Program-made: the position numbers and the translations under genes
Part shown: positions 9,956-21,270 of the stretch, in pieces
Layout of the letters: every line of letters begins with the position of its first letter
Numbering within the stretch: the stretch's first letter is position 1
NCBI GenBank assembly: GCA_024291935.2
Contig: CM044314.1
Span: forward strand, 29,424,001 to 29,488,000
Length of the DNA stretch: 64,000 nt
Origin: Okapia johnstoni
Taxonomy: Eukaryota; Chordata; Mammalia; Artiodactyla; Giraffidae
Direction of reading: 5' to 3'
The notes under the pieces: generated by a model
What the model was told of the DNA's origin: nothing
What the model saw: the letters and a program-made list of their open reading frames with translations, nothing else
Database searches by the model: none

Positions 9956-12289
9956 TCAATATGAGTTGAAGGAGTGACGGGATTTCATGCAAAATCTACT
10001 GAATGAGGTAGAGGCATCTTCTGGTGTAGTTTTATGGAGAGTCCTAAAATGCTCACTGTAGAAGCAATAACATTTCTAGCTAACATCTAAGAGAATATCC
10101 CCAAAGTACTTATTATGCATCATTAGTTAAAATGATCTTGTTGTAGACCTCCTCTCCACAAAAACCACACCATCATAATTTAATGAAGGAGAAAATTACT
10201 TCTAACTGGGTTTATTTCCCCAAGTAAAGGCAAGAGTCAAGAAGAGCCAGAAAATTGTTTCATTGAGTCAGTAAATACTCAGCTTCCTACTAGGCATAGG
10301 AGAAAAAAGCAGTGATTGAACTGTCCCTGCCTCCACTGAGCTTATACTCTAGAAGGGAAGGGGGACAAGAATATCTAAGAGCAGACGAGAATTCTAGCCC
10401 CTACTGTCTATTACTCTCTTACACCATGAGTTTCAATTTTCCCTACATAGAAAATGGCTACATGAGGATATTTTAAAAGATTTCTTAAATTTATGAATAT
10501 GTGTAAAATTCATACATTTTTGAGAACAAAAAGATGGCACAATGATTGATTGACTCAATGTCCTATTATAGATTTAAAGCTATAGTATTACTCTGAAAAA
10601 TTGTGCTGCTAGTACTCTGTGATTTACCCATTCTTTCATAGACATTTTGTCTGTGAATCCTAACTAAAAAAGGAAAAGATTTGAAGATTGGATGGTGTTA
10701 ATTGCTCCTTTTAACAGGCAACACCAAGGGCAGAGATGTGTTTCTAATTTGCTCAGTTATCCTGACATTTCTACAAGGGCCACAGAGGTCAAGTTTCAAA
10801 AAAGAGATTTGACCATTGGTTTTTCAAACAAGATGGAAAGGTGTTAATAAAAGAATTAACATTTCAAACCACATGGAAAAGTAAAGAAGATAAAAATTTA
10901 TGTTCACAACAATTACTAACTATTAGTTTTCCATGTTATACAATAAAGTTTAGGAGACCATCAAATAGCAGGTAGAGAATAAAACAGGCTGTATTTTCAA
11001 TTTAAATCTAATTCAATTTTGATAGAGGTTACCAAAATGTAAGTTGCCCAGACCAGCACTGTCACAAAATCTCACACAATTACAAATAGCATAAATTGCT
11101 TTGTCAATGTTTACAGACATTTTCTTTTAATATCCATAAATATGTATTGCTCAAAACCCAATACTAGACTTGAAAATAGAACTCTGAGAATAAAACAGCA
11201 ACCATCTACCACCAGGAATCCACTCCAAACAGGAAGATCCAAACTATATATAATTTAGCAGCCAAGCTTGCTTTTCTTCTAAGTTCCCAGCCTCTTATTT
11301 CAGGGTTTTGTGTGGAGTTTTAGAAAGAATATTGAAGACACGATTCCTAAACCACGGCCGTTTTAAGAGGATACAGCATGCCTATTAATAATTGTATTAC
11401 TCCTCTATTATTACTAGGAATAATGATGGACTGGAAGCATTGGCCCCCGAGTAGAATTTATCCTGAAATGTTTTCAATTAACTCTTGGCACTGGCAGGAA
11501 AGCATCAAACCTTTCCCAGGCTGAAATATGGAAAATCTGCAGGGAACATCTCAGCAGGAGAGGGATTTCATTAAAACGAGCACATCATAATCCAATGACT
11601 TCTGCTCTCCCTCTAAGCCTTCCTATTGATAAGGAGTCCGAGGTCATTTTTATAGATTTGCAAAAAGAAATGATTTCATAAGATCTTTTCAGAGAGGTTG
11701 CTTTGGGCTGGGCCTTTAAATGATTATATGCTTGCTAATGAAAAAGTGGTCAGACATTGAGTTGACTGTGATGCTGGGTAAGAGGGTGGACAGAAGTGTG
11801 GCTTTCTGCAGACGCCCTAGGATCTGACACAGCAACAGCTTTCCCAGGTCTCTGCAGAGTACGTTCTGTTACAACGTGGGCTTTGAATGACCTGTTTGGA
11901 GAAGCGAGAAGCAGACGTCTAAAGATCAGCCATCATACAATCTACCAACTTTTAAAAGTGTGAATCTATCAGAAAAAGTTCAATTGCCCTCCTGGATTGG
12001 GAGGAATTGGAAACACCCAGAAAAGCAGTGCAGGGTAGTAAAGGTTTGTTCACTGGTTTTAAAATTATACGTTTCTGTTCTTAACTTCCTATCCCAACTC
12101 AGCTTTGTTAAATGTTTCAGGAGAAAGAAAAAGCTTCAGTTTCCCCACCTGCAGAATCATGGCAATATAATACTACACAGACAGGAAGTACTGTGAGTAC
12201 TAAGAGATATCACATGGAAAAAATGTTCAGGAAGTGCTATCTGTTAGAATGTGGTTTTTTGCCATGTTTAAAGTTAAACATCAAAATAC
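9956..12289. other. Largely repeat-free stretch; possible conserved regulatory sequence near 11.34-11.75 kb
   Basis: Apart from a possible old L2/MIR-era remnant around 10255-10370, I recognise no repeat in 2.3 kb. No frame is convincing. The part at 11340-11750 has features often seen in conserved non-coding elements: AT-rich homeodomain-like cores (ATTAATAATTG near 11383, ATTATTACTAGGAATAATG near 11408) and no indel-prone simple repeats. Conservation cannot be judged from one sequence. Confidence 0.35.
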
Positions 12290-12865
12290 TTGACCAGTAC
12301 TCCCTCAGAACTGTCAAGGCCATCAAAACCAAGGAAACTCTGAGAAACTGTCACAGCCAAGGGGAGCCTAGGGATACATGACAAGTAAATGTAATATATC
12401 TTGGATGGGATCCTGAAACAGAAAGAAAATATTAGGCAAAAACTAAGGAAATCTGAATAAACTATTGTTGTTGTTTAGTTGCTAAGTCATGTCCAACTCT
12501 TTGCAATCCTATGGACTGTAGCCTGCCAAGCTCCTCTGTCCATAGGATCCTCCACGTAAGAATATTGGAGTGGGTTGCATGCCCTCCTCATGGGATCTTC
12601 CCGACCCAAAGATCGAATCCACATCTCTTTCACATACCCTGCACTGGCAGGTGGGTTCTTTACCACTAGTGCCACCTGGGAAGCTCAAATGAACTATGGG
12701 CTATGGTTAATAATTTATCCATGTTGGTTCAATGATTACAACAAATGTAATACAAATGTAAGATGTTGGTAAAAAGGGAAACTATGAAAGTGGGTATATG
12801 AGTAAAATTAAATTATCTGTTTAATTTTTCTACAAATCTAAAATTGTTCTAAAAAATAAAGTCCA
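12290..12865 (+). mobile_element. L1 3' end, sense, split by a Bov-tA SINE
   Basis: Left part: AACTGTCAAGGCCATCAAAA (12309-12328), AGAAACTGTCACAGCCAAGG (12342-12361) and TTGGATGGGATCCTGAAACA. Right part: CTATGGTTAATAATTTATCC and AAATTGTTCTAAAAAATAAA (12841-12860). Together these are the 3' end of an old L1 (L1M type) interrupted at 12466-12687. The frames 11960-12196 and 12112-12381 partly overlap it and are not genes. Confidence 0.8.
12466..12687 (-). mobile_element. Bov-tA SINE, antisense, expanded-head variant
   Basis: Inserted into the L1 3' end. AATAAACTAT at 12456-12465 and AATGAACTAT at 12688-12697 (9/10) are its TSD. The tRNA-like head carries about ten extra bases (near 12630-12640) between the anticodon-like arm and the B box, a variant shared with other copies in the window. 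Confidence 0.93.
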
Positions 12866-12965
12866 TTCAAAACAAACAAGAAAGTCAGTATCATTTGAAA
12901 TTATAAGGTAGCCATTTATAAATAGCTTCCCATCTTAATAAAAGTGAGACCATGTATGCATTTTG

Positions 12966-13026
12966 ATGTTATTTAGTGGCTAAGTCATGTCTGACTCTTT
13001 GCAAACCCATGAACTGCAGCACAGCA
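12966..13026 (-). mobile_element. Short Bov tail fragment (BovB or Bov SINE 3' end), antisense
   Basis: About 60 bp of the shared BovB/Bov SINE tail (AAGTCATGTCTGACTCTTTG), cut after the ACTGCAGCACAGCAGG wording. Too short to decide between BovB and a SINE. Confidence 0.75.
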
Positions 13027-13049
13027 GGTGAATAAAGAACTTTTGCCTT

Positions 13050-13160
13050 CCGCCAGACACACACGTGCAAGCACGCACACACAAAATACTCCCACATGCG
13101 CACACACATGCACATGCTCACATGCACACATGTGCACTGACACATGCACACACAAAACTT
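13050..13160 (+). repeat. Degenerate CA-rich microsatellite
   Basis: Irregular (CA)n with CATG and GCAC interruptions. It directly follows the Bov tail fragment. The frames crossing it are low complexity. Confidence 0.85.
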
Positions 13161-15639
13161 GTTCCCATTGCAGACCCAGAATTCTGGTTGTCTCACTATG
13201 GCTTTTGCAGAGTAAGATTCAGTACTCTTGTCACTCAACTACCCATGTGTCTCATATACTCAAGCAAGCCTGCTGGTTGTATTTGAGAGCTACTGGTCTA
13301 TACCTACACACTTTACTTTCTCAACATCCAATCACTTCTTAAATCCTGGAAATTGACTTCTACCTACTTCATCACTCAAATGAAATAGTTTTCTTAAAAG
13401 TTATCAGTGATTTGCTCATGAATAAACCAGTGGTTTTACTTACTGACCACAGATTCCTCCTTCTTACTGTCTCCACTCTTGCCTGTCTTGTCACAGGTTC
13501 ATTTTGGTTCTCTTATGGGTCTGCTATTCTGATTCTTCTCAGTTCTCTCATCCTGTAGTGTAAATGTTGACCAAGACCCCGATTTTAGCTTTTTGCTTTT
13601 CACTCATTCTTCACTCCTCTTCAGAAATTTCACTGCCTTGCATTCCCTCAACTCCCACCTCTACGCAAGTGATTTTCCAAGCTATGCCACAAGCTCAGAC
13701 CCCCTTATGACTGCCCCCCCCTTCTATCTGCCCACAGGGTGTGTCCAACTGATTCAACATTTCTAGAATCTTTCTCATCACCCTCACATAAACAACTTTT
13801 TTTCCTCCTATATTTTTTGCTTATATTACGGCTGCCACCATTTTCAAAGAAATCTAGTCACCTGGTCTTTGATTCATGACATCAATCAGCTTTGACTTTT
13901 TGGTCTGCCCACACCACACATCTAAGACTCTCACTAACATTGACATTTCTAAGGACTCACTCTGTATACCATCCATTTGTGTTGCTGTGATTCCAACTCA
14001 GACCTCATCACACATTGCTATTGCCTCACTGGTGTACTGGATTCAAATGCATGCTTATCCAATCCTTCCCACAAACTATATGCCAATGTATGTTCTGGTA
14101 GATGCAGATGTAAAATGAGACGTCTTTACCTCATTTTAACCAGAGGATTTGCAGTAAGTTTCCTGAATCCATAACACAAAAGAGAAAATGTAACGGATAA
14201 AAGTCAGAATCATGGCAAACAGACATGAAAATGGAAGATCAAGATCTAGGAGAAATCCATTGCAGAAATACAGGCTATGTGTTTAAACTAGTAAAAATCA
14301 AGTGGCAGTTGGCACTTTGTGTCCTGGGAGCCAAATAGAAAAAGAAAACAATTAGATGATTCCTTTCTCTATAAAGACAAAACTGAATTGTTTCTCAGAA
14401 GCAACAATGTGTCTGGTACTCCATTTGAAAATAACATTTCCAAATGAAAGTTCCTTAAAGGGAACAACTTTTTCTAAAGCATAACTCCAGTCACAATATT
14501 TTTCTGTTTAAAACTTTAAAAACTATCCTCCCATAAATTGAAAAACGAATTTCAGACTTCTTAGACTGCAACCTGAGCTTGGGGGAATGGCTAAATGCTG
14601 TGTTATCTTTCAGTCTTTCCTCTTATCCCTCCCTTGCATGTTCCTTGCATTTCAGGCAAACAGAACTACCCCCCGCATCTCGGGTCTGCATGCATCCCAT
14701 GCTTGCCAGGAATGCCTCTCTCCAGCCGCACTGCCATCTCCTTAGGTCTCTCCCTTGTTCCCTCTTCTAGTTTGCTCACCTTTCTAATTATCCATGACTG
14801 TCTGTGACCCTTGGGTTGGTTTTGGTGTCATTCTACCTCATGCCTTGACGCATGTATCTGCTAATGGACCTTCAACTCTTCCAAAGTGGAGTCTGAGACT
14901 GCTTTAGCCTTCCTCCGCAAAGGCTGTTCTGTTGAAGACCCATTTTCTAAACACTTAGCTCAAAATTTGAAATGTGCAAAAACAGATGGAGTTCTCAAAG
15001 GGCCTGTTCAATATGAAAATGTAAATTTCCCAGCAATGATGAAAAATGCTTTCATTCATTCCATTATATTCCAGACAACATAGAAAACATTACATTGGTC
15101 TTGGTGAGTTTATTCTTCTAGGAGGAGAGTCAAGAACCTTCATTTTGGACATCTGCCTTAGGCCCCACAAGTTAAAGTCATCTTACTCCTCAGCAGCGCA
15201 CCTAGGTGCTCAATGAGTAGTTTCAAATGAGTGAATGGTTTCTTTGTAAGCTCCAGATTTTCTCAGGAATAACATTTGCAAAGTCACATGAGAACACAGC
15301 GATTGGACTAGTTCTTTCTTATACTTCTTTCCATTGTTTTTAACAATATGGTAACATGGAATAATCTAGGATATGGACAGAGAAATACTTTCTTTCTCTT
15401 TGCTAGAAATGTCTATAGCCGATTAATGGATGATATTAATTTACTGAAGTCACTCCTCACCATCACAATTTGTTTCATAATCTCAAATGATGTCAATTTG
15501 ATGCAATAGCTTCCAGTCTTGGTCCCTCCAGTATCTTCTTACCTTTTCCTCCCCCTCCCTCTTCTTTCTGCCATCAGAGATTGAGCAGTGCATTCTAAGA
15601 ATCCATATACACCCCATGGTCCTCTGAATTTCAGTTTGT
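13161..15639. other. Long stretch without recognised gene
   Basis: About 2.5 kb. Pyrimidine-rich parts (13440-13870 and 14600-14810) give short artificial frames. Wording such as TGCCAGGAATGCCTCTCTCC (14706-14725) could be an old LINE-2-era remnant, but this is weak. Confidence 0.4.
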
Positions 15640-15835
15640 AAGTTTTGTATGTGCTTTACTAACTCATTTCATTGCTGTAACAAGCTTGTGAAAGCAGCCC
15701 TACTATGATTCCATTTTACAGGAGACAACACACTGAAAGGTAAAGTTACCTGCTCTTTATCATTGTGAGTCAGTAAACATAGGCGGCCTGGCCCTAGATT
15801 TCATGTTCTTGACCTCGACACTCTACAGTCTAAGA
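15640..15835 (+). mobile_element. MIR SINE remnant, sense
   Basis: TTTACTAACTCATTTCATTG, ATTCCATTTTACAGGAGACA (15710-15729) and a diverged form of the GTAAGTTACTTGCCC block occur in MIR order. Ancient and non-coding. Confidence 0.65.
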
Positions 15836-15899
15836 TACACCTAAATACATTATGTGGTGTCCAACTCTACCCAGTTGACCATTGCTCCTACCCTACTGC

Positions 15900-16065
15900 T
15901 CTCATTCAAGCCTCATAGCAACTCTGTATGACCTGAAGAATGGATGTTACTAGTAGCCCATTTTTCAGATGAGAAAACTGAGTCCAAGAGAGAAAAAGTG
16001 ATTGCCCTAAGGTTTCAGGTAAGATTGATGGTTGAGTTGAAACTCAAGCTTAGAAGCTCCTTGTA
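15900..16065 (+). mobile_element. MIR SINE, sense
   Basis: CCCATTTTTCAGATGAGAAA (15958-15977), then ACTGAGTCCAAGAGAG and ATTGCCCTAAGGTTTCAGG, is the MIR core and tail. It follows another MIR-like piece by about 65 bp, so the two may be neighbouring or one rearranged copy. Confidence 0.8.
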
Positions 16066-16079
16066 CCTGGTATTTTTCA

Positions 16080-16165
16080 TGTATATATAAAATATATATA
16101 TATATATATTTTCATATATATATATATTTCTCAGTAAATACATTGTTTCATATATATATGAAACA
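16080..16165. repeat. (TA)n simple repeat with a 20 bp perfect palindrome
   Basis: Alternating TA runs. The segment 16145-16164 equals its own reverse complement (GTTTC arm, TA core, GAAAC arm). It sits at the 3' boundary of the antisense L1. Confidence 0.9.
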
Positions 16166-16615
16166 TAGGTATAAACAGCTTTATTAAGACAATTTGTATA
16201 TCATGAATTTACCTATTTAAAGTGTACAGTTTAGTGGCTTTTAGTATTCACTGAATTGTGCAACCATCATCACTATCTCACTTTAGAACCTTCCATTACC
16301 CTAAAAAGGAATGCAGTACCCATTAGCAGTCATTCCTTGTTTGCTCCAACACTCCCTTTCTATCTGGTCCAAAGGAATCACTAATATACTTTCTGATTCA
16401 ATAGATTTACATGTTATGGACTTTTCACACAAATGGAATCATATTATATGTGACCTTTTGTGTCTGTCTACTTCTTTCATTATATACACATAGCCAGTTT
16501 TGTTTACCCATTCATCATTTAGATATTTGGGTTGCTTCCTTTTCACTTTTTGGCTATTATGAATAATCTTGCTATGAACATTCACATACACATTTTTGTT
16601 GAATATAAATTTTCA

Positions 16616-16700
16616 GTATGGGCTTCCCTGATAGCTCAGTTGGTAAAGAATCCACCTGCAATGCGGGAGACCCCAGTTTAATTCCTGGGTTGGGAAGATC
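16616..16700 (+). mobile_element. Bov-tA head only, flanked by a long TSD
   Basis: Only the tRNA-like head and first linker are present, about 85 bp, ending at GGTTGGGAAGATC. The flanks 16591-16615 and 16701-16726 match over 25 bp with one inserted base and one substitution. The insertion is therefore complete as it stands, without the BovB-like tail. A-box and B-box like blocks remain (TAGCTCAGTTGG and GTTTAATTCC). Confidence 0.85.
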
Positions 16701-17386
16701 CATTTTTGTGTGAATATATATTTTCACTTGCCTTGGGTGATAAGTGGAGTGGAAATGCTAACTCTATGCTTAATTCAAATGGTAACTCTATGCTTAGCTT
16801 TTTTAAGGAACTGCCAAATTGTTTTCTAAATTAGTTGTACCACTTAACATTTATATCAGTGATTTAGACAGTTCTACTTACAGTACATCCTGTCACTTGC
16901 TATTATGTCTTTTTTATTTTAGTCATGCTAATAGTATATGGTATCTTACTGTGATTCTAATTTAATTTCCCCAATGACTAGTGATATCAAGCATCTTTTT
17001 TTGTGTGTATTGATCATTTCTGTATCTTCTTTGGAAAATATCTATTCAAATCCTTTGCCTATTTTTAAACTGGATTATTTATCATTGTTGAGTTATGAAT
17101 TCTTTATATATTCTGAGTACAAGTCCCTTGTACCTAGATTTACAAATATTTTCTCCCACCCTGTTAGTAGTTTTTTCAATTTTTTTGTATTATCATTCAC
17201 AGCACAAAAGTTTTAAAAATCTAAGTCCATTTTTTTTCATATTGTTGTAATATCTACGAAACTATTACCTAACCCACACTCATTAGATTAACTTTGTTTC
17301 CTTATAAAAGTTTTATAGTTTTAGCTATTACTTTAGATGTTTAGCATACGGTCCCTTTCTGATTTATGCTTTGTGTATAGTGTGAG

Positions 17387-17512
17387 ATCGGAGAAGGCAA
17401 TGGCGCCCCACTCCAGTACTCTTGCCTGGAAAATCCCGTGGACAGAGGATCTGGCAGGCTGCAGTCCATGGGGTTGCAAAAAAGTCAGACAAGACTTAGT
17501 AACTAGAACAAC
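17387..17512 (+). mobile_element. Bov-A monomer, sense
   Basis: AGAAGGCAATGGCGCCCCAC followed by CCAGTACTCTTGCCTGG, GCAGTCCATGGGGTTGC and a diverged tail is one BovA unit without a tRNA head. It lies in the L1 where about 350 bp of L1 sequence is absent. No clear TSD. Confidence 0.85.
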
Positions 17513-19242
17513 AATACTAAGTTCTAGAAGCTCTCAACCTTTGCCTTCTCAATATTGTTTTTGGCTATTTTGGGTCCCTTATATTTTCATGAAATTTAAA
17601 AAATCTGTCAATTTCTTTTAAAACAAAGTCAGTTGGTATTCGATAAGAATTGTACTGAATCGGTAGATCAGTTTGGGGGAGTATTCCCATTTTAACAATA
17701 TTAAGTCTGATCCATGAACGTGTGTGTCTTTTAATTTATTTAGATCTCTTAATTTATTTTAATAAATTTGCATATTTTGGTGTGTAAATTCTGTTGTTGA
17801 ATTTATTACTAAGCATTTTATGTTTAATGCTATTGTAAAGTGGAATTATTTTCTCAACTTCATATTTCATTTTCAGAATGTTCATTGATACTGAAGAAAA
17901 ATACAATTGACTTTTTAAAATTGATATTATATCTTGCAACCGCAATGAAATTCTATTTTTGTGGATTATTTAGGATTTTATATATCCAATATTATACTTT
18001 CTATCAATATAAATAGGTTTACTTTTTTTCCAATCTAGATGGACTTTATTTCTTTTTCTGGCCTAATTCTCCTGGCTAGAACCTCTAACACAATATTAAC
18101 TACATGTAGTAAGAACAGATATTCTTCTCTTGCTCCTGATCTTAGAAGAAAACATTCAGAACATATACATAAAATATGATGCTAATTCTGCATTTTTCAT
18201 GGATGGCCTTTATCAGGTTGAGGAAGTTTGCTTCAATTCCTAGTGTGTCCAATATTTTATCATGAAAACCTGCTGAATTTTTCTCAGATGCTTGTCCTTT
18301 GTCTATTTAGATGATCATGTGGCTTTTGTTCTTTATTCTATCAATAAAACTAATTTTTCAGATGTCAAACAAACCTTGCATCCTGAGATAAATTTTACTT
18401 AGTCATAATGTATAATCCTTTTTAATATGTTTATGGATTCAGTTTGCTAGTTGTTGAGGATTTTGGCATCTATATTCATAACAGATATTGGCCTATAGTT
18501 TTCTTCTGATGTCTTTGTGTAACCTCAGTATCAGTTTAATACTGACCTCATAGAAGGAATTGCTGCTTTTAAGATTCTCTTTTACTTTTGGCAGTTTGAT
18601 TATGATGTGTATAGGTACAAATATCTTTGTGCTTCTCTTGGGGTTTTGAGCTTCTTAAAAACTATTTTTTTCATCAAGTTTGAGAAATTTGGGGCTATAT
18701 TTCTTCAGCTATTCCATCTATTTCTCCTTCTCTGTCATCTCCTTCTGGGACTACCATTGTACACATACTGGTATACTCAGTGATATCCTACAGGTTTCTG
18801 AGGCTCTGTCATTTTACCTTCTTTTTATTTCTATTCATTAGACCAGATAACCTCAGTGGACCTGTCTTCAAGTCCTCTGATCTTTTTTTTTCCAGTTTAT
18901 CTTTGCTGTTGAGTCTCTTTAGGACATTTTTCATTTGTTATTTAGTTTTCAAAACAAGAATTTCTATCTGGTACTTTTTAATGTAATTTCTCTTTGCTGA
19001 TATTTCTGCTTTGTGAGACATTGTTGCCAAACATTCCTTTAATTCTTTACACATGATTTCTTTTAGTTCTTTGAACATAGTTATAATAGTTTATTTAAAG
19101 TCTTTGTCTAGTAAGTCAAATATCTGGGCCTCCTCAGATGTACATTCTATGGATTGTTTTCCCTGCTCCCCACCCTCCAATATAGACTAAACTTTTGTCG
19201 TTCTTTGCATGTCTTATAACTTATTGAAAACTGAACATTTTA

Positions 19243-19587
19243 TTTTATTTTTAAAATTTGTTTTATGATAGTAGTGGGTTTGCATTGCAGTCCACGGGCT
19301 TCCTCTAGTTGTGCTGAGCAGGGGCTACTCTTCATTGTGGTTGATGGGCTTCTCATTGTGGTGGCTTCTCTTGTTACAGAGAATTGACTCTAGGCTCACA
19401 GACTTCAATAGTTGCAGAATGTAAGCTCAGTAGCTGCAGTTTGCAAATTCTAGAGCATGAGCTCAGTAGTTGTGGCACACAGACTTAGTTGCTCCATGAC
19501 ATGTGGGACCTTCCCAGAGCAGAGATCTAACCTGTGTCCCCTGCATTGGCAGGCAGATTCTTAACCACTGGACCACCAGGGAAGTCC
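19243..19587 (-). mobile_element. CHR-type SINE, antisense, with TSD
   Basis: The tRNA-like head is at the right (GGACCACCAGGGAAGTCCC), the A/T-rich tail at the left. CTGAACATTTTA at 19231-19242 and CTGAATATTTTA at 19588-19599 (11/12) are its TSD in the L1 leader. The minus-strand frame 19463-19651 is SINE sequence. Confidence 0.88.
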
Positions 19588-20355
19588 CTGAATATTTTAA
19601 ATAATATAATGTGGCAACTCTAAAAATCAGATTACCCCCATTCCAACCCACACTTTCTTATTGCTTTGTTGTTAGTGATGCTGCTTACTTGCTTCAGTAA
19701 GTAAGTAATTTCCTAGACTAGTTCTGTAAAATTTGTATTCTTTGTAGTGTGCAGTCACTGAAGTCTTTGCTCAGTTAGCTTAGTAACTGGATAATGATTG
19801 GTTAGAGATTTCCCTAGAGACTCCTTAGAGACTTTCAACCAATAAATCTTCCATTCTTTTCAAAGTGTGTGTCTTGGGGTATACCAATGATGTCACAATA
19901 TTTTTATAGCTCTGCCTTAGCCTTCACTTCCTGCTTATGTACAGCTTCAAGATCAGCCAGAAGTAAGAGTGTGGGGCTCCCTCAGGTCTTTCTTGGTCAC
20001 AAGCACAACCCTACAGCCTTGTAGATCCTGGGAATATGTCAGAGCTTTTCAAAGTCCACTATGGATGTTTCATTCACAGCCTCTTCACAGCTGCCACCAT
20101 GGTTGTGAATCTGTTGGTTTTTAAGGCTACTGTGGAGCTGGGGAGAAGGGAATGAAAGTAAGTCAAGTTAAAAATTACACAAACTCTGCTGTTCTTAATA
20201 ATATTTTTCAGTTTTTCTTGAATAAACCCTCTTTAGATTCCTGCAGCCTTTGGTTAATTTCCGGAGTTTTGAAAATGTTGATTTTGACAAATTTTGCCAG
20301 TGTTTCTGTTACTTTTATGGAGGAACATTCTGTAAATCCCACTATCCACTGAACT

Positions 20356-20784
20356 TCTGAAAGTTTTTCTTTCATAATTAAATGGAATTAGGTGAGCCAG
20401 AGACAATTAGCTGTAATAACCAACCAGTTCCTTGACACCGACATTTTCATTTTTTTTATTATTTCCATAAACAGAGTTCTCCAAAAGTGCTAGATTGTTC
20501 GCTTTGTTCTTATGTACCAAAATTGGAAATAACTACAAAGGATATCACCTTCAGTCCACTGTGAACTAAAAAAAAAATTCTAAATCCTTGAAAACCATAG
20601 CATTACTTTGGAGCCACTTGGGTACTCATTAAACAGCCTTGAAAGTTAGCACATTCCTATTTTCCTTCCATTGAAAACAAGTTAGAGAGTAGAACTAATT
20701 AAATTCAGGTAACAAAGAATAAATTTAGCATATTAAAACCTGTCTTTTAGAGTAGTGCTTTGTCAGGATGTGTGTTTTACTTTA
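20356..20784. other. Stretch without recognised gene
   Basis: AT-rich sequence after the L1 5' end. Nothing recognised. Confidence 0.45.
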
Positions 20785-21270
20785 TGTACCTGTGATAGAT
20801 ATATAAAAGATATCCAAGATATTCTCATCCTAATCCCCAGAATTTGTTACTATTTACCTTAAATGGCAAAAGGGACTTTGTAGATGTGATCAAGTTAAGG
20901 ATTTTGAGATGGGGAGATTATCCAGGATTATCCAGATGGATACAATATAATCACAATGGTCTTTATAAGTGAGAGAGGAGGCAGGAGAGGGAGAGTCTGA
21001 AAAGGAGGTTGAAATGATCCAGTTGCTGGCTTTGAAGATAGAAGGAGGTGGGGCTGTGAGCCAAGGAATGCCTGCAGTTTCTAGAAGCTGAAAAAGGGAA
21101 GGAAATAGAATCTCTCCTTCCCCAACTAGATGAAATCTTATTATTTAACTTCATGAGATTCATTTCAGATTTCTGACCTACAGAACCATAAGATAATAAG
21201 TTTGTGTTGTTTTAAGCCATTAAATTTGTGAAAATTTGTTGTAGCACCAGTAGAAGACAGATTGCATTTA
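20785..21270 (+). mobile_element. MaLR (MLT1-like) LTR, sense
   Basis: Clear MLT1-like order: AATGGCAAAAGGGACTTTGT (20862-20881), GATGTGATCAAGTTAAGG, a GATGGGGAGATTATCC block, CACAATGGTCTTTATAAG, GAGCCAAGGAATGCCTGCAG and the 3' block TTGTGTTGTTTTAAGCCATT (21202-21221). A solo LTR without internal genes. Confidence 0.8.

Larger units (their letters stand above)
16165..20355 (-). mobile_element. Ancient L1 LINE, antisense, internally deleted and carrying three SINEs
   Basis: Left to right on the plus strand this runs from the L1 3' end to its 5' end. The 3' untranslated region is at 16165-16590 (ATTTAAAGTGTACAGTTTAG, ATGAATAATCTTGCTATGAA). ORF2 reverse strand follows to about 18560 (TATTCTGAGTACAAGTCCC, CTGGCTAGAACCTCTAACAC, TTATCAGGTTGAGGAAGTTT, ATTGGCCTATAGTTTTCTTC). 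From about 18590 the wording is from the 5' leader side (TTTGAACATAGTTATAATAG, CCAGTGTTTCTGTTACTTTT at 20299-20318). The N-terminal half of ORF2 and ORF1 seem to be missing near 18570-18600, and about 350 bp is missing at the SINE at 17387. SINEs sit at 16616-16700, 17387-17512 and 19243-19587. No intact frame remains. Confidence 0.85.
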
